From Marivita hallyeonensis (GTDB taxonomy: Bacteria; Pseudomonadota; Alphaproteobacteria; Rhodobacterales; Rhodobacteraceae): a stretch of DNA of 64,000 nucleotides. The notes under the pieces were generated by a model. That model saw only the letters and a program-made list of their open reading frames with translations, was not told the origin of the DNA and made no database searches. Below are positions 54,990-63,054 of the stretch, one piece after another. The DNA is taken from positions 62,001 to 126,000 of the forward strand of contig NZ_FQXC01000003.1 in assembly GCF_900129875.1 (NCBI RefSeq). The letters are read 5' to 3'. The position numbers and the translations under genes are program-made. Position 1 is the stretch's first letter. Each line of letters opens with the position of its first letter.

Positions 54990-57900
54990 GTGCGGGCATT
55001 TGCGATCCTCTTGACCTGGTTGCTGTTCCCGCTCGCGGCGGCGGCGCAGGATGACGATCCGGGCTACCTTGCCGGTCTATTGCAGGACGCCCTGTCAGGC
55101 GCGGGCCGGGATGTGCAAATCCGTGGCTTCCAAGGCGCTTTGTCGAGCGAGGCGTCGATTGCGCTTCTTTCAATCTCGGACGAGCAGGGCGAATGGTTCC
55201 GCGCCGAAAACGTGGTGCTGGAATGGACCCGGTCCGCCCTTCTGCGAGGCATTGTCGATGTCGACGCCTTCACTGCAGAGCGGATTGTCGTGTCGCGTGC
55301 ACCGATCAGCGAGGCCGAGGTGCCAAGCGCCGAGGCGACCCCGTTTCAAATTCCGGAATTGCCGGTTTCCATCGACATTGAAGAGATCAATGCGCAATCC
55401 GTCATTCTTGGTGAGCCTCTGATCGGCGAAGAAGCGGAGTTCTCAATCACCGGTGCCGCGAGCCTTGATGGCGGCGGCGCGGATATTCAGTTTGATCTGA
55501 GCCGTATCGACGGAGAGGATGCACAAATTCGATTGGCGGCAAGCTTTGATCCGTCATCACGCGAGTTGTCGATCGATCTCGCCGCCGAAGAACAGGCCGA
55601 AGGTATTGTTGCGCGGCTCTTGGATATTCCGGGGCAACCGGCTCTGTCCCTGACGGTGCAGGGCGCGGGTAATCTGGAAGAATTCAACGCTGATCTGGCG
55701 CTCGCTACCGACGGAGAACCGCGCGTTACGGGTAATGTGATTATCCTTGCACCGGAAGGTGACGCGAGCTGGGATCTGCAAGTGGACATCACCGGTGACC
55801 CGACACCTGTGTTGCCGGTCAATATGCGGGATTTCTTCGGCAATAACATTGGCCTGCAGGCGCGTGTCCTGCGAGAATCCTCGGGCCGGATTGACCTGCC
55901 GCAATTCACGCTCAGTGCGCGCACCTTGTCTCTGACGGGATCCGGCGCTTTGGCGGCAAATGGTTGGCCAGAAGCACTGGACGTCGAAGGGCGACTTGAG
56001 AACCCCGAAGGCGGACCGGTGGTGTTGCCGGTCGGGGACGGTGAGACACGCGTGGGCGGCATTACCTTCGATGCGACCTACGATGATGTCCTGACTTTCG
56101 ACGCGCAGATCGACACCTTCGAAAATCCGGCGGCCACTTTGGAGACCTTGTCACTAACGGGACGTGGCAATATCGCTCCTGCAGGACCCGACACCGAAGG
56201 TCGATTGGACTTCACGCTGTCGCTCGACGCGGACGGGATCGATATGGCTGATCCTGCACTAGCCGCTGCGGTGGGACCTCGGGTCACTGGCGACGCGCGC
56301 ATCGACTATATTGCCGGGCAGCCGGTACGCATTACAGGCATTGATCTTGCCGGTGCCGACTACGGACTTACCGGTGCCACCACCTGGGACGCGGCGCAGA
56401 CAATTCCGCTGCTTCTGGACCTACGCCTGGTGGCGCAGGACATTGTACGTTTCTCCGAACTCGCGGGTCGGGACCTGAGCGGTCGGGCGGAGATGCGCAT
56501 TGACGGCGCTGTCGGGCCATTGTCCGGCATGGCCGATGTGGTGATTGATGCGACCACGCTGGACATCCAGGTCGGGCAGGACGTAGCCGACCGTGTACTG
56601 TCCGGGGTTGGGTCTGTCCGACTGGATGTACGGCGCGACGAGACGGGCACGACTGTCCGGTCCGCTCGGATCGCCACCTCGGCGGCCAATATCGAAGCCG
56701 CAGGCAAAATCACCAGTGAATCGACAGCCTTCCGTTTCGGTGGTGAGCTTCGCAGCCTTGATCGACTCTATCCCGGCGAGGCCCAAGGTCGCGCGGACCT
56801 GAGCGGAACGATCGCGTTGAGCGGCGTACAACTGCAGCGCATGGAAGTGAACGCAGAGCTGTCGAACCAAACGCAACGCGTTGCTCTTCCCTTTGATGGC
56901 GGTATGACACTGCGCTCTGCGATCGTGGATGTGATCGCCACGGGTGGACCAAACGGCTCTTGGACGACGCAGGTTCAGGCGCGAGACTTGCGGTCTGGCA
57001 CGCTTGGTGCTGATCTGCTCGATCTGTCGGGATCTGGTCCGCTATCGCAGGGCGAGGACGGGATGCTCGTTTCGGTGGGAGGCGATCTGGCTGCCAATGC
57101 GGCCGGTCTTCGCATGACCGATGCTCGGCTTTCGCAGGCCCTTGGAGCCGCACCGTCTGTGGTGGCGGAGTTCAACTGGACGCAGGCCAGTGAGCGTCTT
57201 GAAATCGAAACCTTCGCGCTGGACACAGGCACTTTGGACGCGACCGGAACCGCTGTCGTCAACCAGACACTGACGGCGCCGGATGCGCAGTTTTCAGCAA
57301 CCATCACGGCGGAAGACCTTTCGCCCTTGTCTGGGCTTGCCGGGCAACGCCTGCAAGGTCGCGGTACCATGGATGTGACTGGCGCTTACGCGCAGGGTGG
57401 ACCTTTCGAGGTGTCTGTCACAGGCCAAGCGGCAGGGTTGGGTATCGGCAACCCGACGGTCAACCGATTGCTGGCCGGTGTGACACGCTTCGATCTGGGG
57501 GCGACAGGGTCAAACGGCACGCTATCCTCTGTGCGCGCCGACGTGTCAAACCCCGAGATCAGCGCACAAATCAGTGGGCCGCTCAGCAACCTGAGCATCG
57601 CGGCGCGGTTGCAGAACGTGGGTCTTGTCGCGCCCGACTTCCAAGGACCTTTGAGCGTTGACGGAACAGTGGGGCAGCAGAACGGCGGGTATCTCGTGGA
57701 CGTCAACGTCACCGCGCCCGGCAACACGACCCTTGCCGTCGACGGGACGGTTGCATCGGGATCGTCCGCCAATCTGTCCATCGTCGGGTCAGCACCTTTG
57801 GGACTGGCCAACGCATTCATCGAGCCGCGCCGGGTGAACGGGCGGGCACAACTTGACCTTGCGCTGCGGGGTCCACTCGCGCTGACCAGCCTTTCCGGCA

Positions 57901-59057
57901 CCGTGACCCCGGTTGGCGCAGAGTTGAGTGCCCCGACATTGGGGATCGTGCTCAGCCCGATCGACGGACAGATCCAGATGCAGAACGGGGCCGCGCAGAT
58001 TGGATTGACTGGCGTTGGCAACAATGGCGGATCGATCGACGTGAACGGGCGGCTTGCGCTACAGGGTTTCGATGCGAACCTCACGGCGACACTGAACCGC
58101 TTCGGCGTCCGCGATCCCGAACTCTACGATACCTCGGTTGATGGCACCGTGAGCCTCACCGGCGGGATTGGTCGCAATCTGCTGGTAAGCGGCGACCTGA
58201 GGTTGAACGAGACGGAGATCCGCGTTCCCTCCTCAGGCGCGTTCGCGTTGGGGGATATCCCGAACATAGAACATCTTGGCGCGACGCGGCCCGTCATGCG
58301 GACCATTGAAAGCGCCGGTCTGACCAACGAGGGTGAAACGCGACCCGAACCGCGACAGGCAACGACACGGCTTAATCTGACATTGAGCGCACCCAATCAG
58401 GTTTTTGTGCGAGGCCGAGGGCTGGACGCTGAACTGGGTGGGAGCCTGACGCTCACCGGGCCGACGACGGACATCATTCCGCAAGGCGGGTTCGAACTGG
58501 TGCGCGGTCGACTGGATGTACTCAACCAACGCTTCGTGCTGGATGAAGGGCGCATTCAGATGAGCGGCAGTTTCGTGCCGGTTCTTCGGTTCGTCGCGTC
58601 GACAGAAGCGAACGGCATCGTCGTGAACGTCATACTCGACGGCCCTGCGTCGTCGCCAGATATCTCGTTCACTTCTACGCCAGAACTGCCCGAGGACGAA
58701 GTGCTGGCACAGCTTCTTTTCGGGCGCAACCTGTCGAACCTGTCAGCCCTGCAAGCGCTTGAGTTGGCGAATGCGGTGGCTACGCTGGCCGGGGGCGGTT
58801 CCGGGGGCCTGTTGTCGAACCTGCGGGACGGCTTCGGGCTGGACGATCTCGATGTATCGCAAACCGCGGACGGCAACACGGCGGTACGCGCCGGGGCCTA
58901 CATCTCGGAAAACATCTATACAGATGTGGTGGTCGAGGGCGGCGGCCGGACAGAAATCAATCTAAACCTTGATATCACCTCCGACATCACCGCCCGCGGC
59001 AGCGTTTCGAATGACGGCAATTCGTCATTGGGGATTTTCTTTGAGCGCGATTACTGA
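54990..59057 (+). CDS. tamB: translocation and assembly module inner-membrane protein TamB
   Basis: The 1355-residue protein has one N-terminal signal/anchor (AFAILLTWLLFPLAAAAQ), a very long beta-helical repetitive body that would bridge the periplasm and a C-terminal DUF490/TamB domain (RGLDAELGGSLTLTGPTTDIIPQGGFELVRGRLDVLNQRFVLDEGRIQMSG, about residues 1140-1190; ending LGIFFERDY). It partners TamA and is an AsmA-like lipid-transfer bridge. GTG start at 54990 follows the tamA stop by 1 bp; upstream in-frame ATG lies inside tamA. Its last 7 bp overlap znuA. Confidence 0.93.
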   Translation: MRAFAILLTWLLFPLAAAAQDDDPGYLAGLLQDALSGAGRDVQIRGFQGALSSEASIALLSISDEQGEWFRAENVVLEWTRSALLRGIVDVDAFTAERIVVSRAPISEAEVPSAEATPFQIPELPVSIDIEEINAQSVILGEPLIGEEAEFSITGAASLDGGGADIQFDLSRIDGEDAQIRLAASFDPSSRELSIDLAAEEQAEGIVARLLDIPGQPALSLTVQGAGNLEEFNADLALATDGEPRVTGNVIILAPEGDASWDLQVDITGDPTPVLPVNMRDFFGNNIGLQARVLRESSGRIDLPQFTLSARTLSLTGSGALAANGWPEALDVEGRLENPEGGPVVLPVGDGETRVGGITFDATYDDVLTFDAQIDTFENPAATLETLSLTGRGNIAPAGPDTEGRLDFTLSLDADGIDMADPALAAAVGPRVTGDARIDYIAGQPVRITGIDLAGADYGLTGATTWDAAQTIPLLLDLRLVAQDIVRFSELAGRDLSGRAEMRIDGAVGPLSGMADVVIDATTLDIQVGQDVADRVLSGVGSVRLDVRRDETGTTVRSARIATSAANIEAAGKITSESTAFRFGGELRSLDRLYPGEAQGRADLSGTIALSGVQLQRMEVNAELSNQTQRVALPFDGGMTLRSAIVDVIATGGPNGSWTTQVQARDLRSGTLGADLLDLSGSGPLSQGEDGMLVSVGGDLAANAAGLRMTDARLSQALGAAPSVVAEFNWTQASERLEIETFALDTGTLDATGTAVVNQTLTAPDAQFSATITAEDLSPLSGLAGQRLQGRGTMDVTGAYAQGGPFEVSVTGQAAGLGIGNPTVNRLLAGVTRFDLGATGSNGTLSSVRADVSNPEISAQISGPLSNLSIAARLQNVGLVAPDFQGPLSVDGTVGQQNGGYLVDVNVTAPGNTTLAVDGTVASGSSANLSIVGSAPLGLANAFIEPRRVNGRAQLDLALRGPLALTSLSGTVTPVGAELSAPTLGIVLSPIDGQIQMQNGAAQIGLTGVGNNGGSIDVNGRLALQGFDANLTATLNRFGVRDPELYDTSVDGTVSLTGGIGRNLLVSGDLRLNETEIRVPSSGAFALGDIPNIEHLGATRPVMRTIESAGLTNEGETRPEPRQATTRLNLTLSAPNQVFVRGRGLDAELGGSLTLTGPTTDIIPQGGFELVRGRLDVLNQRFVLDEGRIQMSGSFVPVLRFVASTEANGIVVNVILDGPASSPDISFTSTPELPEDEVLAQLLFGRNLSNLSALQALELANAVATLAGGGSGGLLSNLRDGFGLDDLDVSQTADGNTAVRAGAYISENIYTDVVVEGGGRTEINLNLDITSDITARGSVSNDGNSSLGIFFERDY

Positions 59058-60073
59058 AGGCATGTGACAAAGCGGTCGGTCATGTCCCGCAAAAGTGCAG
59101 GATAGAATTCCGGGCCAAGCGGAATGTCCGCGCCGAGCGGGTCCAGCTCGGCCGTTTTGGCGTCGGTGCCGTCGATCACGGTCTGAACCAGACGATCGCT
59201 GAACTGTGGTTCGGAGAACACGCAAACGACGCCTTTTTCCCGGATGTCCGCCTGAACGCGCGCGACCTGTGCCGGGCTGGGCGGAACCGCATCGCTGAGG
59301 GACAGAGCACCGACGGTTTCGAGCCCGAACTGATCTTCGAAATAATGGTAGGCGTCGTGGAAGACGACGAAAGGCATGTCGGTGACAGCAGACAGCCGAT
59401 TTTGTGCGGCCGCGATTTCCTTGGCGATAGCGTCGCGGGCGGCTGCGGCGTTGGCGGCGTAGGTCTCGGCATTGGCCGGATCGCGCGTGGAAAGCGTGTC
59501 GGCAATGTGGGTCAGCCAAACCTGCGCATTCTCCGGGCTGAGCCACGCATGCGGATCGGTGCCAGAATGGTCATGTGCGTGGTCGTGATCATGATCGTCG
59601 TGAGCATGATCTTCTTCATGCGCGTGCTCCTCGTCGTGCGCGTGGTCTTCAGCATGATCGTGATCGTGGCCGTGATCGTCGTGCGCATGATCGTCATGCC
59701 CGTGATCCTCTGCTCCGAAGGCATCGGTGTCCCGGAAGGCAAGCGTGGTGATGCCGTCCACACTCAAAAGGGCACTGTGCACGGCATCTTCGGACAGGGT
59801 TTCGATCGGGTTCTCGAGCCACGGGGACAGCTCTTCGCCGACCCAGAACACGATGTCGGCTTCTTGCAGCGCGGCGGCGGCCGAAGGGCGCATTGCATTG
59901 GTGTGGGGGCTGGCTGTCGGCTCGATGAGAAGCGCGGGCTCGGTGACGCCTTCGGTCACCATCGACACAAGACCATGGATTGGCGCGATGTCGGTGACGA
60001 TCTTGGGCGCATCAGCGCTGGCGATTTGGGCAGTGGAGGCAAGCAGAAGCGCAATCGTCGTGGTACGGAACAT
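59051..60073 (-). CDS. znuA: zinc ABC transporter substrate-binding protein
   Basis: The 340-residue periplasmic cluster A-I protein has a signal peptide (TTIALLLASTAQIASA) and a very long His/Asp/Glu loop (about residues 117-172, at 59557-59722) between the first and second halves. Zinc ligands are in the ASPHTNAM and TDPHAWLSP segments and the FHDAYHYFE motif. The His-rich loop is a typical ZnuA zinc sensor or buffer, here unusually long. It is divergent from zur and zinc-repressed by inference from the operator in between. Confidence 0.95.
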   Translation of the reverse strand: MFRTTTIALLLASTAQIASADAPKIVTDIAPIHGLVSMVTEGVTEPALLIEPTASPHTNAMRPSAAAALQEADIVFWVGEELSPWLENPIETLSEDAVHSALLSVDGITTLAFRDTDAFGAEDHGHDDHAHDDHGHDHDHAEDHAHDEEHAHEEDHAHDDHDHDHAHDHSGTDPHAWLSPENAQVWLTHIADTLSTRDPANAETYAANAAAARDAIAKEIAAAQNRLSAVTDMPFVVFHDAYHYFEDQFGLETVGALSLSDAVPPSPAQVARVQADIREKGVVCVFSEPQFSDRLVQTVIDGTDAKTAELDPLGADIPLGPEFYPALLRDMTDRFVTCLQ

Positions 60074-60116
60074 GTGACACCTTTTCGAATCGAAACTGAC
60101 AGATTGCCTTTTGCTA

Positions 60117-60131
60117 TGTAATATCATAACA
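60117..60131. promoter_or_regulatory. putative Zur operator
   Basis: In the 80-bp gap between znuA and zur there is an AT-rich, imperfect palindrome TGTNATNNNATNACA (60117-60131), the only AT-rich stretch there. Its position suits a shared Zur site for both divergent genes. Zur identity is inferred from neighbours. Confidence 0.6.
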
Positions 60132-60153
60132 CTTTCGTCAAACGGAGATATGA

Positions 60154-60624
60154 ATGACCGATCTTGCCTTCGGCGATCATGACCACGCCGCCTGTATTCA
60201 AGGCACGGTGCGCGACGTGGAAGCGCGCTGCGCCGAGGAACGGTTGCAACTGACGCCAGTGCGTCGGCGCGTGCTGGAGATCTTGCTGGAACGGCACAAG
60301 GCGCTGGGGGCCTACGAAATTCTCGACGTACTACGGGCCGAGGGATTGGGTTCTCAGCCACCGGTGGTCTACCGGGCCTTGGATTTCCTGGTGACGCACG
60401 GCTTCGCGCACAAGATCGAAAAGCTGAACGCTTTTGTTGCCTGCACGCATCCCGGCGAGGACCACGCGCCTGCTTTTCTGATCTGCCGAGGCTGCAATGG
60501 CGTGGCAGAGGCGCAAGGCGCGCGGGTGGCTTTGGGCGACGAGGCGCGGGCGTCGGGGTTTGCGGTGGAAACCATGGTGATCGAATGCGAAGGTCTGTGC
60601 CCGGCCTGTCAGGAGGCGGCGTGA
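60154..60624 (+). CDS. zur: Fur-family zinc uptake regulator Zur
   Basis: The 156-residue protein has the Fur-family DNA-binding domain (LTPVRRRVLEILLERHKALGAYEILDVLRAEGLGSQPPVVYRALDFLVTHGF, about residues 30-82) and the structural Cys motifs CRGC and CPAC that hold zinc. The N-terminus is His-rich (DHDHAACIQG). It should repress znuA and znuCB when zinc is plentiful. Its stop overlaps the znuC start (GTGA). Confidence 0.93.
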   Translation: MTDLAFGDHDHAACIQGTVRDVEARCAEERLQLTPVRRRVLEILLERHKALGAYEILDVLRAEGLGSQPPVVYRALDFLVTHGFAHKIEKLNAFVACTHPGEDHAPAFLICRGCNGVAEAQGARVALGDEARASGFAVETMVIECEGLCPACQEAA

Positions 60625-61364
60625 GCCTGATTTCCTGTCACGATTTGACCGTGCGACTTGGGGGGTCGGTGATCCTGAGCCATGTTTCGCTTTCCATCAA
60701 TGAGGGCGAGATCGTCACCATTGTCGGACCAAACGGATCCGGTAAGTCGACTTTGCTCAAGACACTGCTTGGAGCAGTGACACCGGCGAAGGGGCGGGTC
60801 GAGACGGCGGATGGGCTGCGCGTCGGGTACGTGCCGCAGAAGTTGCACATCGACCCGACGCTGCCTCTGCCGGTGTTGCGGTTTCTCGGGTTGCCCAAGC
60901 CGGTCGCGCGTGATGCGGCGATGGCGGCTTTGGAACGGACCGGAGTCGCGGCTTTGGCCGGTCGACAGGCTGCGGATCTGTCAGGAGGTCAGATGCAGCG
61001 GGTACTGCTCGCACGGGCGATCCTGAACGCTCCACAGCTTCTAGTGCTGGATGAGCCGACGCAGGGGCTGGACCAACCCGGATCGGCGGATTTCTATCGG
61101 TTGATCGAAGATTTGCGGGCAGAGCTTGGCTGTGCGGTCCTGATGGTCAGTCACGAGTTGCACGTGGTCATGGCCGCGTCGGACCGGGTGATTTGTTTGA
61201 ATGGCCATGTCTGCTGCGAAGGCGCGCCCGCGCACGTGGCGACGGCACCGGAGTATCGAGCGCTGTTCGGGACCGGCACGGGCGGGGCGTTGGCGCTTTA
61301 CCGGCACGAGCACAATCATTCCCACGACCATGACCATGACCATGCGCACGAGGCAGCGGAGTGA
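60621..61364 (+). CDS. znuC: zinc ABC transporter ATP-binding protein
   Basis: The 247-residue ATPase has Walker A GPNGSGKST (about 36-44), signature LSGGQMQR and Walker B LLVLDEPTQGLDQ. It ends in an unusual His-rich tail (RHEHNHSHDHDHDHAHEA) that may bind zinc on the cytoplasmic side. GTG start overlaps the zur stop and has an AGGAGG site. znuB follows with overlapping stop and start. Confidence 0.95.
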   Translation: MSLISCHDLTVRLGGSVILSHVSLSINEGEIVTIVGPNGSGKSTLLKTLLGAVTPAKGRVETADGLRVGYVPQKLHIDPTLPLPVLRFLGLPKPVARDAAMAALERTGVAALAGRQAADLSGGQMQRVLLARAILNAPQLLVLDEPTQGLDQPGSADFYRLIEDLRAELGCAVLMVSHELHVVMAASDRVICLNGHVCCEGAPAHVATAPEYRALFGTGTGGALALYRHEHNHSHDHDHDHAHEAAE

Positions 61365-62167
61365 TGCTTGACAGTTTCCTGACCCGCGCGGCGCTGGCCG
61401 GGGTTGGTGTGGCCGTGGCAGCGGCACCTTTGGGCTGTTTCGTCGTCTGGCGGCGAATGGCGTATTTCGGTGACGCGACCGCGCATGCAGCGATTCTGGG
61501 GGTCGCACTGGCACTGTCGTTTCAGGTGCCGATATTTCTGGGTGCGCTGATCGTCGCTTTGGCCATGGCGTCGCTGGTGACATCTTTGTCCGGACGGAAC
61601 GTGGCGGTGGATACTCTTTTGGGGGTGATGTCCCATTCCGCTTTGGCCGTAGGGATCGTGGCGGTGTCGTTCCTCGAAAATGTGCGGATCGATCTGATGG
61701 CGTTTCTATTCGGAGACATTCTGGCGGTGAACCGGATGGACCTGCTGGTCATCTGGGGCGGGGCCGCTGTTGTTGTCGGGCTTTTGTCGTGGCGCTGGTC
61801 GGCGCTTTTGACGGCGACATTGAACGAAGACCTTGCGCGGGCGTCAGGGATCGACCCGCAGCGTGAGAAGCTAATCTTGACGGTGACGCTGGCGCTTGTG
61901 GTGGCGGTGTCGATCAAGGTGGTGGGTGTGCTGCTGATTGCAGCGATGCTGATTGTGCCACCGGCTGCGGCACGGGTGTTTGCCCGGTCGCCCGAGCAGA
62001 TGGCGGTGTTGGCAGGGTTGATCGGGGCCGCGTCAGCGCTGGGGGGTCTGGCGGCGTCGTGGCAGTTCGATACGCCCACCGGGCCGACAATTGTGTCGGT
62101 GGCGGCCGCGGCGTTCGTCGTGTGTACGGTGATTGGTCTAGTGCGACAGGTGACGGCGCGGGGGTGA
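61364..62167 (+). CDS. znuB: zinc ABC transporter permease
   Basis: The 267-residue ABC-3 family permease has seven or eight membrane helices, including GVGVAVAAAPLGCFVVWRRMAYFGDATAHAAILGVALALSF (first part) and VKVVGVLLIAAMLIVPPAAARVFARSPEQM (later part). ATG at 61364 overlaps the znuC stop (TGATG). It completes the zur-znuCB operon, whose transcript has no obvious T-run terminator downstream, only a GC hairpin at 62284-62301. Confidence 0.93.
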   Translation: MLDSFLTRAALAGVGVAVAAAPLGCFVVWRRMAYFGDATAHAAILGVALALSFQVPIFLGALIVALAMASLVTSLSGRNVAVDTLLGVMSHSALAVGIVAVSFLENVRIDLMAFLFGDILAVNRMDLLVIWGGAAVVVGLLSWRWSALLTATLNEDLARASGIDPQREKLILTVTLALVVAVSIKVVGVLLIAAMLIVPPAAARVFARSPEQMAVLAGLIGAASALGGLAASWQFDTPTGPTIVSVAAAAFVVCTVIGLVRQVTARG

Positions 62168-62357
62168 GTGCAGAGCATTGGTGGGCCGCGGTGCGGCGAT
62201 CTGATCAGACTTCATGAGCGCTTTATTTCAGCCAAATTCTTTCATTGGGGGGATCGGCGCAGATTGGCCTGCCATATCGCCGTGCCGGGGGGCGGCCCGG
62301 CGATGCGCGGCGGCCTTCGGCTTGAATCCGGACGACTAGGCGTTGAGACAATACCCC
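62168..62357. other. intergenic region between znuB and the rimP promoter
   Basis: No gene is seen in this 190-bp stretch. It contains a GC hairpin (GCCGGG at 62284-62289 with CCCGGC at 62296-62301) without a T-run, which may end the znu operon. The rest of the gap, 62358-62480, holds the promoter and leader terminator described separately. Confidence 0.55.
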
Positions 62358-62386
62358 TTGCAGACTCACCGACCCCTCCGTATATG
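62358..62386 (+). promoter_or_regulatory. sigma70-type promoter of the rimP-nusA operon
   Basis: TTGCAG (62358-62363), 17 bp, then TATATG (62381-62386) form a good -35/-10 pair, and this CTTGCAG/TATATG style is one I recall from Rhodobacterales housekeeping promoters. The start point should be near 62393, leaving a leader of about 88 nt before rimP. Confidence 0.65.
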
Positions 62387-62435
62387 ACGCTCAACAGCGG
62401 CGTGTTGGCCTCGGTCGGCACCCACCGAAACGTTC

Positions 62436-62459
62436 AACGGGCCGCGCGCCCGTTTTTTT
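62436..62459 (+). terminator. leader terminator / attenuator before rimP
   Basis: A 7-bp stem AACGGGC / GCCCGTT (62436-62442 and 62448-62454) with a 5-nt loop runs directly into seven T (62453-62459, two of them in the stem). It lies 22 bp before the rimP ATG and downstream of the likely start point, so it would prematurely end most rimP-nusA transcripts unless suppressed. Confidence 0.7.
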
Positions 62460-62480
62460 GTGTTTGGAGCACTGCACGAC

Positions 62481-63050
62481 ATGTCTGACCTGATCGCGAA
62501 AGCTGCGATTGATCGACGTCTTGCCGAGATCGTGACCCCAGTCATCGAGGACATGGGGTTCGAACTGGTGCGCATCCGGCTCATGAGCGGGAAGAACACC
62601 ACGTTGCAGATCATGGCCGAACGTCCCGAGGGCGGGATCGAGGTGGATGACTGCGCCGAAATCAGCACGGCGGTGAGCGCGACTTTGGATGTCGAAGACC
62701 CGATTCTGGATGCCTATACGTTGGAAGTGTCATCGCCCGGGATCGACCGGCCGCTGACACGCCTGAAGGATTTCGAGACCTTCGAGGGCTACGAGGCGAA
62801 GATCGAGACCTCGGACATGATCGACGGGCGCAAGCGCTTCAAGGGCGTGTTGGCCGGGGTCGAGGGCGACGAAGTGCTGATCAATATCGAGGAAGGCACC
62901 GTCGGCCTGAAGTTCGACTGGCTGATCGATGCCAAACTGGTCCTGACCGATGACCTGATCAAGGAAATGCTGAAAGCCCGCAAGGCGCAGGGCTTTGACG
63001 AGACAAAATTTGACGACGTGATTGAGGCCCGCGGGCCGGAAGAGGAGTAA
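62481..63050 (+). CDS. rimP: ribosome maturation factor RimP
   Basis: The 189-residue protein assists 30S subunit assembly. Its N-terminal domain (about 1-90) has [60 protein letters not shown], and the C-terminal SH3-like domain shows [30 protein letters not shown] and [18 protein letters not shown]. Both segments are recognisable despite some divergence. ATG at 62481 with GGAG upstream. It is followed 4 bp later by nusA. Confidence 0.95.
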   Translation: MSDLIAKAAIDRRLAEIVTPVIEDMGFELVRIRLMSGKNTTLQIMAERPEGGIEVDDCAEISTAVSATLDVEDPILDAYTLEVSSPGIDRPLTRLKDFETFEGYEAKIETSDMIDGRKRFKGVLAGVEGDEVLINIEEGTVGLKFDWLIDAKLVLTDDLIKEMLKARKAQGFDETKFDDVIEARGPEEE

Positions 63051-63054
63051 GCCG

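Noticed and set aside
59557-59722. Low-complexity GTG/CAT repeats in znuA taken as a microsatellite
   Set aside because: They encode the His/Asp loop normal for ZnuA; codons vary enough that it is not a simple repeat, although length change by slippage cannot be excluded.
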